DNA of 64,000 nucleotides from Pseudomonadota bacterium (GTDB lineage Bacteria > Myxococcota > Myxococcia > Myxococcales > Myxococcaceae), in contig JAFAAN010000083.1 of the NCBI GenBank assembly GCA_023426545.1, positions 6,955-70,954 on the forward strand. Direction: 5' to 3'. A program made the position numbers and the translations under genes. How positions within the stretch are numbered: position 1 is the stretch's first letter; each line of letters opens with the position of its first letter. Below are positions 1-8,072 of the stretch, piece by piece. The notes under the pieces were generated by a model. It was not told where the DNA came from. It ran no database searches and worked only from the letters and a program-made list of their open reading frames with translations.

Positions 1-460
1 CCCGGACGCGCCGCTGAAGTACATGCCGCCCACCAAGCACAAGGAGACGGACATCTTCTTCAGCCACGCGTACGACGTGATGGCGAACCTGGTGGCCATG
101 TGGACGCGGCAGGGCATCCAGCTGCTGGGCATGATGACCGAGGCCATGCACACGCCGCTGCTGGCGGACCGCTACGTGGCGCTCAAGTCCGCGGCCTACA
201 TCCACCGGGCGGCGCGGGGCATCGACGAGGAGTTCATCGTCCGCGAGGACGGGAAGATCGCCAACCGCGCGCGCGAGGTGTTCGCCCGGGCGGAGCAGCT
301 GCTCCAGGAGTGCCGCGACGAGGGCATGGTGACCGCCATCGGCCGCGGGCACTTCGGTGACGTGAAGCGCGAGGAGACCGGCGGCAAGGGCCTCGATGGC
401 GTGCTGGAGAAGGCGCCGGACTATTTCAACCCGTTCCTGGAACTGCTGGAGGCGCAGTGA
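1..460 (+). CDS. kamD: Lysine 5,6-aminomutase alpha subunit, C-terminal part (5' truncated by window)
   Basis: The last 152 residues of the large subunit of the adenosylcobalamin- and PLP-dependent aminomutase that moves the terminal amino group of beta-lysine to C5, giving 3,5-diaminohexanoate. The N-terminal part lies outside the window, so the start is not visible; the reading frame is open from base 2. The segment has the family's C-terminal features (YMPPTKHKETDIFFSH, then MTEAMHTP). The assignment is strengthened by the small subunit kamE just downstream and by kal and kce after it. The stop overlaps the next start by one base (TGATG), so translation is probably coupled. Confidence 0.88.
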   Translation, partial: PDAPLKYMPPTKHKETDIFFSHAYDVMANLVAMWTRQGIQLLGMMTEAMHTPLLADRYVALKSAAYIHRAARGIDEEFIVREDGKIANRAREVFARAEQLLQECRDEGMVTAIGRGHFGDVKREETGGKGLDGVLEKAPDYFNPFLELLEAQ

Positions 461-936
461 TGCTCGGTCCAATCCTTGCCATGGTCCTCGCCGCGGGAGG
501 CTCCGCGGATGCGCTGGCGAAGGTCCAGGTGAAGAACGTGTCGCTCCTGGTGCCCGCCTCGTGGAACCACTCCGAGGAGGAGGGGACGCACAAGTTCCAG
601 GCGCCCAGCGGAGATGCCTACTTCCTGGTGGACGTGGGCGCCGTGCAGACGGCGGGCATGAAGGCCCAGACGTGCGTGGACAAGATCGTCGCGTCCATTG
701 GCGGCAGGTCCTGGGAGCGCTTGAAGGTGGGCGCCCAGCCGGCGGCGAAGCGCCAGGAGACGGACGTGGCGCCGGATGGCAGCGGCGCGGTGGATTCGGT
801 GACGTACGTGGGGTGCGACGGAAAGACGACGTGGTCCGTCGTCTTCTACCTGGAGCAGGCGAAGCAGGAGCGGTTCGCGCCGCTGGCCCAGAAGGTGGGC
901 ACCAGCGTCAAGATTCAGCGGGCCGGAGGGAAGTGA
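460..936 (+). CDS. Exported protein of unknown function inside the kam operon
   Basis: A 158-residue protein starting at the ATG that shares one base with the kamD stop; a GTG one codon earlier is also possible. A short hydrophobic N-terminus (LGPILAMVLAAGGSADALA) suggests Sec export, although there is little positive charge before it. The mature part (VKNVSLLVPASWNHS) and two cysteines (TCVDK and YVGCDGK) that could form a disulfide suggest a small periplasmic beta-rich domain. I do not recognise the family. It sits between the genes for the two subunits of a cytoplasmic enzyme, which is unexpected. The next gene starts 4 bp downstream. Confidence 0.75.
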   Translation: MLGPILAMVLAAGGSADALAKVQVKNVSLLVPASWNHSEEEGTHKFQAPSGDAYFLVDVGAVQTAGMKAQTCVDKIVASIGGRSWERLKVGAQPAAKRQETDVAPDGSGAVDSVTYVGCDGKTTWSVVFYLEQAKQERFAPLAQKVGTSVKIQRAGGK

Positions 937-940
937 GCCG

Positions 941-1726
941 ATGGTGAAGCCAAGCAAGCAGATCATCCGTCCCTACGGCGACCGGCGGGACGACGGCGTG
1001 GTGCAGCTGTCGTTCACGCTGCCGGTGCCGCTGTCCGAGAAGGCCAAGGAGGCCGCCGCCGTCTTCACGAAGAAGATGGGCTTCACCGACGTGAAGGTGG
1101 CCGCCGCCGAGCGCGCCGCGGACAGCTACACCTTCTTCATCGTCTACGCCCGGTCGAGCGTGGCCCTGGACTACGCCGAGATCGACGTGCCCGAGGTCGT
1201 CGTCAAGAAGATGTCCTTCGACGACCTCAACGCCTTCATCAAGGAGAAGGTGAAGCGGCGCATCGTGGTGTTCGGCGCGTGCACGGGCACGGACACGCAC
1301 ACGGTGGGCATCGACGCCATCCTCAACATGAAGGGCTACGCGGGCGACTACGGCCTGGAGCGCTACGCCTGGTTCGAGGCGTACAACCTGGGCAGCCAGG
1401 TGCCGAACGAGGACCTCATCAAGAAGGCCATGGCGCGCAACGCGGACGCCATCCTCGTCAGCCAGGTTGTCACCCAGCGCGACGTGCACAAGGACAACTC
1501 GCGGCACTTCATCGAGGCGGCGAAGGCCGCCGGCATCCACGGCAAGGTCCAGCTGCTGTTGGGCGGGCCTCGCGTGGATCACAAGCTGGCGCTGGAGCTG
1601 GGCTTCGATGCCGGCTTCGGTCCCGGCACCAAGCCGTCGGACGTGGCCAACTACATCGTCCATGCGCTCCTCAAGAAGGAAGGCAAGGAGGCGCCGGACG
1701 CCCACTACGAAGGGGAGCCTCAGTGA
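941..1726 (+). CDS. kamE: Lysine 5,6-aminomutase beta subunit
   Basis: A 261-residue small subunit that binds both cofactors. The cobalamin-binding DxHxxG motif is present as DTHTVG with His120. Lys131, in LNMKGYAG, sits 11 residues after that histidine, the same spacing as His133 and the PLP-binding Lys144 of the characterised enzyme. The Rossmann-like B12 domain continues to the C-terminus (LLLGGPRVDHKLALELGFDAGFGPGT). A clear ribosome-binding site (AGGGAAG) precedes the ATG. The stop overlaps the GTG of the next gene. The enzyme acts in the 3,5-diaminohexanoate route of lysine degradation. Confidence 0.95.
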   Translation: MVKPSKQIIRPYGDRRDDGVVQLSFTLPVPLSEKAKEAAAVFTKKMGFTDVKVAAAERAADSYTFFIVYARSSVALDYAEIDVPEVVVKKMSFDDLNAFIKEKVKRRIVVFGACTGTDTHTVGIDAILNMKGYAGDYGLERYAWFEAYNLGSQVPNEDLIKKAMARNADAILVSQVVTQRDVHKDNSRHFIEAAKAAGIHGKVQLLLGGPRVDHKLALELGFDAGFGPGTKPSDVANYIVHALLKKEGKEAPDAHYEGEPQ

Positions 1727-2121
1727 GCACGGGAACGAAGGCGGTCATCCGGCTGCGCATGAGCAGCCACGACGCGCATTATGGCGGCAACCTGGTCGAC
1801 GGCGCGCGGATGTTGGGCCTCTTTGGCGACGTGGCCACGGAGCTGTGCATCCGCAGCGACGGCGACGAGGGCCTCTTCCGCGCCTATGACTCGGTGGAGT
1901 TCCTGGCCCCGGTGTACGCGGGGGACTACATCGAGGCGGAAGGCGAGATCGTCAGCGCGGGCAACACGTCGCGGAAGATGCGCTTCGAGGCTCGCAAGGT
2001 CATCAGGCCGCGTCCGGACGTGAACGACTCGGCGGCGGACGTCCTGGCGGAGCCGGTGGTGGTGTGCCGCGCCACGGGGACGTGCGTGGTGCCCAAGGAC
2101 AAGCAGCGAGGTCAGCGATGA
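1723..2121 (+). CDS. kal: 3-aminobutyryl-CoA ammonia-lyase
   Basis: A 132-residue hotdog-fold protein. It removes ammonia from L-3-aminobutyryl-CoA to give crotonyl-CoA in the lysine 5,6-aminomutase pathway. The sequence has the compact hotdog layout (SSHDAHYGGNLVDGARML near the N-terminus, then DSVEFLAPVYAGDYIEAEGEI), and its length fits the family. The GTG start overlaps the kamE stop by 3 bases (GTGA), and the stop overlaps the kce ATG, so it is translationally coupled on both sides. The position between kamE and kce strongly supports the call; the fold alone would not be specific. Confidence 0.88.
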   Translation: MSTGTKAVIRLRMSSHDAHYGGNLVDGARMLGLFGDVATELCIRSDGDEGLFRAYDSVEFLAPVYAGDYIEAEGEIVSAGNTSRKMRFEARKVIRPRPDVNDSAADVLAEPVVVCRATGTCVVPKDKQRGQR

Positions 2122-2945
2122 GCACGCCCATGGTCATCACCGCGGCCATGGTGGGCGCGGAGACGACGCGCGAGCAGACGCCGCACCTGCCCATCACCGC
2201 GGAGGAGATTGCCGAGGACGCCGCGCGCTGCCGCGAGGCGGGCGCGGCGATGGTGCACCTCCACGTGCGCACGCCGGACGGCAGGCCGTCCCAGGACGCG
2301 GAGCTGTTCCGCGCGGCCATCCGCGCCATCCGCAAGCGCACGGACGTGCTCATCCAGACGTCCACGGGCGGCGCGGTGGGCATGACGGTGGACCAGCGCT
2401 GCGGCCCCCTGACGCTCACCGGCGAGGACCGGCCGGACATGGCCACCTTGACGACGGGCACGGTGAACTTCGGCGAGGAGGTCTTCTGGAATCCCCGGCC
2501 GCTCGTGCGTGACATCGCCAGGCGCATCCGTGCGCTCGGGCTGAAGCCGGAGCTGGAGTGCTTCGACGTGGGCATGATTGACGAGGCCCGCTACCTGGCG
2601 AAGGAGGGGCTGGTGGACCTTCCGGCGCACTTCGACTTCGTGCTCGGGGTGCCGGGCACGTTGCAGCCGCGTCCGGAGGTGCTGGACTTCATGATTGCCT
2701 CGCTGCCCGAAGGGTCCACCTGGACGGTGGCGGGCGTGGGGCGGCACCAGCTCGCCTACGTGGACGAAGCGGCGAAGCGCGGCGGCAACGCGAGAGTGGG
2801 CCTGGAGGACAACATCTACGTGTCCAAGGGCGTGCTCGCGAAGGGCAACTGGGAGCTCGTCGCCGAGGCGGCGAAGCGCGCCCGTGCCCATGGCCGCGAG
2901 CCGGCCACGCCAGAGCAGGCGCGCAAGCTGCTCCGGCTGTCGTAG
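2118..2945 (+). CDS. kce: 3-keto-5-aminohexanoate cleavage enzyme (BKACE family)
   Basis: A 275-residue TIM-barrel Zn enzyme. It condenses 3-keto-5-aminohexanoate with acetyl-CoA and cleaves it to acetoacetate and 3-aminobutyryl-CoA. The zinc ligands of the family are visible: VHLHVRTPDG with His47 and His49, and the late glutamate in VGLEDNIY. Other family segments include IQTSTGGAVGMT and ATLTTGTVNFGE. The start overlaps the kal stop (ATGA), and GAGG lies about 6 bp upstream. It is the last gene of the operon; a strong GC hairpin follows 20 bp after the stop. Confidence 0.93.
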   Translation: MSTPMVITAAMVGAETTREQTPHLPITAEEIAEDAARCREAGAAMVHLHVRTPDGRPSQDAELFRAAIRAIRKRTDVLIQTSTGGAVGMTVDQRCGPLTLTGEDRPDMATLTTGTVNFGEEVFWNPRPLVRDIARRIRALGLKPELECFDVGMIDEARYLAKEGLVDLPAHFDFVLGVPGTLQPRPEVLDFMIASLPEGSTWTVAGVGRHQLAYVDEAAKRGGNARVGLEDNIYVSKGVLAKGNWELVAEAAKRARAHGREPATPEQARKLLRLS

Positions 2946-3298
2946 CACCGCCGATCGAGCCGGAACGGCCGCCGCCCGACTCCTGCCGGGCGGCGGCCGT
3001 TGTCCGATTGTCCGGGTGGTGAGGGCTCCGCTTCGTTTCGGGGCAATGGAATCCGTACCAGCGCCGCCCGACCCGATGTCCGCGGTCAACAGGAAGGCGC
3101 TGAGAAGTCATATCCGGAATAGGGCTTCCAGCCCTGACGCCCGCCGGGCCCGGGATTCTTTCCGCTGGCCTTGGGCTCTGGGGCGGGCTCTTGTCAGGAG
3201 CCGGGGCCTTTTCTCGTCGTGAGCCGCCGGGCGCCACCGGTGTGCCCGGGACTCCGCCGAAGCGGCCCCGTGAGCGCACGACCGAGGAGAACACCCGG
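2946..3298. other. Intergenic region between kce and the SDR gene (353 bp)
   Basis: Holds the kce hairpin (2965-3000) and presumably the promoter of the SDR-methyltransferase pair. An open frame continues upstream of the SDR start (back to about 3191), but its Pro/Arg-rich composition looks like read-through rather than protein. I see no further gene. Confidence 0.5.
2965..3000 (+). terminator. GC-rich hairpin after kce
   Basis: A perfect 14-bp inverted repeat (ACGGCCGCCGCCCG and its complement) with an 8-nt loop, beginning 20 bp after the kce stop. No long T-run follows, so it may act as a transcription-end or mRNA 3'-stabilising hairpin rather than a textbook intrinsic terminator. Confidence 0.6.
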
Positions 3299-4075
3299 AT
3301 GGACACGGAGCTGCAGGGCAGGGGCGTCCTGGTCACGGGCGGCGCCGGAGGAATCGGCACCGCCCTGGTCCAGACCTTCGCGGAAGAGGGCGCGAAGGTG
3401 GGAGTGCACTACCACTCCAGTACCGAGAAGGCCCAGGCGCTGGCGCGCGACGTCGGTGGCGCCGCGCTGCGCGCGGACCTGACGGTGGAAGCCGACGTGG
3501 ATGCGCTGGTTCCCGCTGCGGTGGCCGCGCTGGGGCGGCTGGACGTGCTGGTGTGCAACGCGGGCGTATGGCCCGCTTCGGATGAGCCCATCTGGGAGAT
3601 GTCTCTGGCGCGGTGGCGCCGCACGATGGCGGAGAACCTGGAGAGCGTCTTCCTGTGCTGCCGCGCCTTCCTCCGGCACGTGGCCACCACGAAGACGGGC
3701 AACATCGTCATCATCAGCTCCACCGCGGGCCTGTTCGGTGAAGCAGGGCACGCTGACTACGCCGCCGCCAAGGGCGCGCTGGCGAGCGGCTTCCTCAAGA
3801 GTCTCAAGAACGAGCTGGGCCGCATCGCGCCCCTGGGCCGCGTCAACGTCGTGTGCCCGGGATGGACAGCGGTGGAGCGCAGCCGGGCAAGGTTGGCTGA
3901 GCCGGGCTTCGTCGAACGCGTCACGCGGACGATGCCGCTGCGCAAGGTGGCCGAGCCGGTGGATGTGGCGCGGGTGGTCGTGTCGCTCGCGTCGGATCGC
4001 ATCTCCGGACACGTGACGGGTGAGGTCGTCAGCGTCGCCGGAGGCATGGAGGGAAGGGTGCTGCATGACGACTGA
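3299..4075 (+). CDS. SDR family oxidoreductase (3-oxoacyl-ACP reductase-like)
   Basis: A 258-residue classical short-chain dehydrogenase. The NAD(P)-binding motif TGGAGGIG is near residue 14, CNAG follows strand 4, the catalytic serine is in IIISSTAG and the catalytic Tyr/Lys pair is in YAAAK. A C-terminal SDR signature (DRISGHVTGEVVSVAGG) closes the protein. The ATG at 3299 is preceded by GAGGAGA at good spacing; starting further upstream would add an odd Pro/Arg-rich leader. The substrate cannot be read from sequence. The downstream methyltransferase overlaps its 3' end by 11 bp, so the two are probably co-expressed. Confidence 0.9.
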   Translation: MDTELQGRGVLVTGGAGGIGTALVQTFAEEGAKVGVHYHSSTEKAQALARDVGGAALRADLTVEADVDALVPAAVAALGRLDVLVCNAGVWPASDEPIWEMSLARWRRTMAENLESVFLCCRAFLRHVATTKTGNIVIISSTAGLFGEAGHADYAAAKGALASGFLKSLKNELGRIAPLGRVNVVCPGWTAVERSRARLAEPGFVERVTRTMPLRKVAEPVDVARVVVSLASDRISGHVTGEVVSVAGGMEGRVLHDD

Positions 4076-4856
4076 ATGGGATGTGCGGACATACAACCGC
4101 GAGGCGTGGAACAGGCAGGTGGCCTCGGGCAACAGGTGGACGCTGCCCGTAGGCCCAGAGGTCATCGCCGCCGCGCGCGAGGGAGCGTGGAGCGTCGTCC
4201 TCACGCCCACGAAGCCGGTGCCACGCGAGTGGTTCGGGGACGTGAAGGGCAAGGACATCCTCTGCCTCGCGGGTTCGGGAGGGCAGCAGGCTCCGGTGCT
4301 GGCGGCGGCGGGCGCGCGGGTGTCGGTGCTGGACAACTCGCCGGCGCAGCTCGGCCAGGACCGCCTGGTGGCTGAGCGCGAGGGACTGGAGCTGCGGTTG
4401 GTGGAGGGCGACATGCGCGACCTCTCCGCCTTCGAGGACGAGAGCTTCGACCTCGTCTTCCACCCTTGCTCCAACTGCTTCGTGGATGCGGTGCGCCCGG
4501 TGTGGCGTGAAGCGGCGCGCGTGCTGCGCCCGGGCGGCGTGCTGCTGTCCGGCTTCACCAACCCCATCAACTTCCTGTTCGACGTGGGGCTGGAGAAGCA
4601 GGGCATCTTCACGTTGAAGTACCGGATGCCCTACTCGGACTTCACCAGCCTGTCGGACGAGGAGCGCCGCCGCTTCACGGACGCAGGCGAGCCGCTCTGC
4701 GTGGGGCACTCCCTGGAGGACCAGATTGGCGGGCAGGTCGACGCGGGGTTGGCCATCGTCGGCTTCTTCGAGGACGCCTTCGGTCCAGAGGACGCCCTGT
4801 CGCGGTACTACAGCGGCTACATCGCCACCCGCGCGGTGAAGCTCCCGGCGCGGTAG
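4065..4856 (+). CDS. Class I SAM-dependent methyltransferase
   Basis: A 263-residue methyltransferase of the UbiE/Methyltransf_11 type. Motif I appears as ILCLAGSGGQQAPVLAAAGA around residue 66. The acidic residue after strand 2 is in VSVLDNSPAQL, motif II in FDLVFHPCSN, and the post-motif ARVLRPGGVLLSGF is clear. The N-terminal YNREAWNRQV segment is common in this subfamily. The start lies within the 3' end of the SDR gene, an arrangement that implies translational coupling. The acceptor substrate is unknown. Confidence 0.88.
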   Translation: MTTEWDVRTYNREAWNRQVASGNRWTLPVGPEVIAAAREGAWSVVLTPTKPVPREWFGDVKGKDILCLAGSGGQQAPVLAAAGARVSVLDNSPAQLGQDRLVAEREGLELRLVEGDMRDLSAFEDESFDLVFHPCSNCFVDAVRPVWREAARVLRPGGVLLSGFTNPINFLFDVGLEKQGIFTLKYRMPYSDFTSLSDEERRRFTDAGEPLCVGHSLEDQIGGQVDAGLAIVGFFEDAFGPEDALSRYYSGYIATRAVKLPAR

Positions 4857-4987
4857 GGCGAGGGGCAGGCGCGACATGGGGACTGCGGCCGCGGATTTAA
4901 CCTTTCGCACCGCGCGGGGTTTTTCAGGGCATGAGGCGACGGGAGGCCGGCTCCCGGAGGCTCAGTCACCCTGAGGAGCAAATCCCG

Positions 4988-5389
4988 ATGAAGCTCATGA
5001 CCACCCTGCGTTCCGCCGCCCTCGCCTCGTTGTTCATCGCCGCGCCCGTGCTGGCCCAGACGGCCGCGCCCGAGCCGGCCAACCCGCCAGGGGCCGAAGG
5101 CCGACACCACGACGGGTACCACCGTCACAAGGGCAAGAAGCACAGGCACAAGATGGGCCACCTGGAGCACCGGTTGGACAAGGCCGTGGCCGAGGGGCGG
5201 CTGGACCAGGCCCAGGCGGAGCAGTTCAAGGCGGAGGCCCGGCAGTTCCGCGAGGAGCTTCAGGCGCTGCGCGAGGCCGGGGGCGGCAAGCTCACCGACA
5301 CGCAGCGGGAGGAGGCACGCGCGAAGAAGCGCGCCTTCCGCGAGAAGGTGAGGTCAGCCATGCAGGCGAGCGCGCCGCAGAAGACCTGA
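4988..5389 (+). CDS. Exported His-rich LTxxQ-like small protein
   Basis: A 133-residue protein with a clean Sec signal peptide (MKLMTTLRSAALASLFIAAPVLAQ, cleavage after ALA). A His/Lys-rich stretch follows (RHHDGYHRHKGKKHRHKMGH), a potential metal-binding segment, then a long charged helix region. Near the C-terminus LTDTQREEARAKK resembles the LTxxQ motif of the Spy/CpxP periplasmic chaperones. GAGGAG lies 10 bp upstream of the ATG. It may be a periplasmic stress or metal-handling protein; the link to Spy/CpxP is suggestive only. Confidence 0.72.
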   Translation: MKLMTTLRSAALASLFIAAPVLAQTAAPEPANPPGAEGRHHDGYHRHKGKKHRHKMGHLEHRLDKAVAEGRLDQAQAEQFKAEARQFREELQALREAGGGKLTDTQREEARAKKRAFREKVRSAMQASAPQKT

Positions 5390-5486
5390 GCCCGCGGGCG
5401 GACAGCCCCGCGGCCTCGCTCTTCATGGCGGCGGGTGGGCGGCTGGCGCAGAATGGGCGGACCCGCCTTCCTGGACGAGGTCCCCC

Positions 5487-6407
5487 ATGCGCGTGTCTCC
5501 GTTGTTGATGGCCGCCGTTCTCCTGCTCGGGTGCGGCGCGCACTCGGGCCGCGCAAAGGCCGCGGCCGTATCCTCCAGCGCTGCCATCCCAGATGACGTG
5601 GAGCTGCGCCGGGTGCAGGCGCGGGCGAAGTACATCTTCGATGCGGAGCGCGCCGCCATCTTCGCCACCGACCGGCTGCTCATCCAGGAGGACCTGGACC
5701 GCTCCCGCATGGAGTGGTTCTTCACGGTGCCGCGAGAGGAGGGCTGGTATTCGCTGTTCGGCACGCTGGACGACGCGGGGACGTTCACGCCGGCCTATGC
5801 CTTCAAGGCGCCTCGCGACGATGCCGAGCAGATGGCGCCGCTCCCTCTCGACGCGCTGCCGCAGGACTTCAGCCCCATCGCCCGCGCCGTGAAGGCGTCG
5901 ATGCTGGAGACGGTGGAGGTCTACTCGCGGGGCGTCATCAACCCCGTGGTCGCCTTGGAAGACGACGGGGACCTCACTGTCTATGTGCTCCAGGGCACGC
6001 GGGACCCGATGCACTTCTATTTCGGGGGCGACATGCGCTTCCGCTACGGCGCGGACGGGCGCACGCGGCAGGAGGCGGTGAAGCTGCACCAGAGCATCTT
6101 CGGCGTCAGCCTGGAGCCCGGCCCGGATGGCGCGCTCTACCAGGGCTCGGTGCACTCCCACGTCCTCTTCGGCGGCCCGCTGGAGACGGAGCTGGCGATG
6201 CTGATGCTCTACCCGGAGCTGGGCGCGTTGACCGTCGTCCATCCGGAGTCCCGCATCGCGTACTTCCTCACGCCTGACGGCGCCATCCGCGTGCTGAGCG
6301 AGGCCCCCGAGCGGCAGCGGATGCTGCGGCCAGATGGGACGTTCGGTCCGCTCGACATGGAAGAGGAGGCGGCGCCAACCGCGCCCTCGGGGCAGGTGGA
6401 CCTGTAG
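5487..6407 (+). CDS. Putative lipoprotein of unknown function
   Basis: A 306-residue protein with a lipoprotein signal peptide (MRVSPLLMAAVLLLGCG, lipobox LLGC with Cys16). The mature protein mixes helical N-terminal (DVELRRVQARAKYIFDAERAAIF) and beta-rich parts, with no motif I recognise. It ends 15 bp before the stop of the convergent ChaN-like gene. The function is unknown; an envelope location is likely. Confidence 0.75.
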   Translation: MRVSPLLMAAVLLLGCGAHSGRAKAAAVSSSAAIPDDVELRRVQARAKYIFDAERAAIFATDRLLIQEDLDRSRMEWFFTVPREEGWYSLFGTLDDAGTFTPAYAFKAPRDDAEQMAPLPLDALPQDFSPIARAVKASMLETVEVYSRGVINPVVALEDDGDLTVYVLQGTRDPMHFYFGGDMRFRYGADGRTRQEAVKLHQSIFGVSLEPGPDGALYQGSVHSHVLFGGPLETELAMLMLYPELGALTVVHPESRIAYFLTPDGAIRVLSEAPERQRMLRPDGTFGPLDMEEEAAPTAPSGQVDL

Positions 6408-6422
6408 GGGAGGGGCCCAGGC

Positions 6423-7958
6423 TCAGGCGCCCAGGCGCTCCGCCCAGGAGAGGTAGGTGGTCCGCGGGTCCACGAAGGGGTCGCGGAACAGCGCCTGGAC
6501 CTCCGCCTTGGCCACCTGGCCGGCATCGAAGGCCTGATAGAGCCGGTCTCCGAGCAGATAGCCCAGGGCGTGACTGACACCGTGGAACAGGCGGTCCTTG
6601 CGCAGCGGCAGGAGCTTCACCGCTTCCTCCGGGGCCTCGGACTCCGTGGCCTTGTGGGCCAGGACGAAGGCGGCGATCTGTCGCTCCACGCCCCGGCTCT
6701 CGCCGAAGCGCTGCGCCCACTCGGCGACACTCGGGCACGTGCGGCGGGGGTTCACCAGCTTCGAGCCGAAGAAGCCCAGCGCCTCTTCCAGGCAGCGCGC
6801 GTAGAAGGCCTCCGACGCGCCACGGGGCGCATCCATGGCATCACCCACCGCGCAGTGGCGGATGAAGTGCGCCGCCTCCTCCGCCGCGTGGTTCAGCGAC
6901 AGCGAGGCCAGGTAGGCCATCCGGGCGCGCGGGATGTAGCAGCTCTCGCGCGAGAGGATGTGCCGGCGGAGCTGCGACAGCTCGCTCTGGGTGAAGCGCC
7001 CGCGCCGCTGGATGCGCGCCAGGACGTCACCGTCGGCGGCGGAGACCACGTCCACCGTGTCCAGCGCCCGGCCCACGGGGACGCCGGCGAGCCGGCCAAT
7101 CAACGCGGACATCTCCCGGAAGCGCTCCGCGGCGCCGCGGTCGAGCAGGGGTGTGTCACCGGCCTCCGCCTCCAGGTAGTCCAGGAAGCTCTGTTGGCAG
7201 ACCACGGGGGAGGCGTTCATCAGGCACAGCGTCCCGTCTGCCAGCTCCACGGCCTCCACGGCGCCCACGCGGCCCTCGCGCGCCAGCCGCCACCAGACAC
7301 CTTCGGCGTTCTGGTACACGACGAGCCCCTTGCGCGTCTCCGCGCCCAGCGCCCGCTCCACCTGCGCGGGCAGGTGGCAGGGCGCCACGTGGTACTGGCC
7401 CACCAGCACCATGACGAGCGGCCGGTCCGGAGCGCGGGCGGCGCGGGCGACGCGCTCGGCGGCGTACGCGTCCCGGAGCTCCAGCGAGCGCTCGCCCTGG
7501 GCGCGGCGGTCGATGCCCACCACGTCGAGCTTGTGCTTGCGCGCGAACGCGAGCAGGGCCTTCGTGCCGGTGCCGGACGCATGGCCCAGCTTCGCCAGCA
7601 GTGAGCGCTCCGTCACACGGCCCGCGCGCCAGGCGTCCACGGTGGCCTGGTGACGGCCCTCCACGCACTCGAGCGCCATGACGACGCGGCGGCCCGAGGC
7701 CAGCGCCCGCTCTACCAGTGCGAGGTACGTCTCCTGAGCGAGTGGGAGCGTGTGGTAGTCGCCGACGTAGACGATGTCCGCCGTCTGCACCTGCTGATAC
7801 ACGGCGGGCAGCGTCGTGACGCTCCGATACCCCGTGGTGCGCCGCCGGAAGCGGGCCTCATAGGTTCGGAAGGATGCCGTCTGTCCGTCGACCACTCGGG
7901 CGATCTGCGCGCGCTGGCGTCGGAACAGGGCGAGGTGCAAGGCGAGCGAATCGCGCAT
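6423..7958 (-). CDS. ChaN-like (haem-binding/Tiki superfamily) domain protein
   Basis: A 511-residue protein starting at the ATG at 7958; a GTG at 7985 would add nine residues. The N-terminal 250 residues match the ChaN family (PF04187): VYVGDYHTLPLAQETYLALV near residue 63, MALECVEGRHQATVDAW, and LVMVLVGQYHVAPCHLP. ChaN of Campylobacter binds haem, and the wider fold includes metalloproteases such as Tiki/TraB. The C-terminal half is helical, with no domain I know. No signal peptide is seen, unlike lipoprotein ChaN, so it may be cytoplasmic. It is divergent from the TonB receptor gene, a neighbour consistent with iron/haem physiology. Confidence 0.75.
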   Translation of the reverse strand: MRDSLALHLALFRRQRAQIARVVDGQTASFRTYEARFRRRTTGYRSVTTLPAVYQQVQTADIVYVGDYHTLPLAQETYLALVERALASGRRVVMALECVEGRHQATVDAWRAGRVTERSLLAKLGHASGTGTKALLAFARKHKLDVVGIDRRAQGERSLELRDAYAAERVARAARAPDRPLVMVLVGQYHVAPCHLPAQVERALGAETRKGLVVYQNAEGVWWRLAREGRVGAVEAVELADGTLCLMNASPVVCQQSFLDYLEAEAGDTPLLDRGAAERFREMSALIGRLAGVPVGRALDTVDVVSAADGDVLARIQRRGRFTQSELSQLRRHILSRESCYIPRARMAYLASLSLNHAAEEAAHFIRHCAVGDAMDAPRGASEAFYARCLEEALGFFGSKLVNPRRTCPSVAEWAQRFGESRGVERQIAAFVLAHKATESEAPEEAVKLLPLRKDRLFHGVSHALGYLLGDRLYQAFDAGQVAKAEVQALFRDPFVDPRTTYLSWAERLGA

Positions 7959-8072
7959 GGAGTGCGGCAATCCCTCGCACGGCACCGCGAGCCCGGCAAA
8001 AAAACGGCGCGTCCGCGTGACGGGTGCGTTCCTTGACGGCGACGTACGGTCAAAGGACCATGTCGGTCAGCC

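Noticed and set aside
1..940. Lysine or cobalamin riboswitch controlling the kam genes
   Set aside because: The operon start is outside the window, and no structured non-coding stretch is present between the visible genes.
3191..3298. Longer N-terminus for the SDR gene
   Set aside because: The extra 36 residues are Pro/Arg/Gly-rich and the ATG at 3299 has a proper ribosome-binding site and fits the SDR N-terminus.
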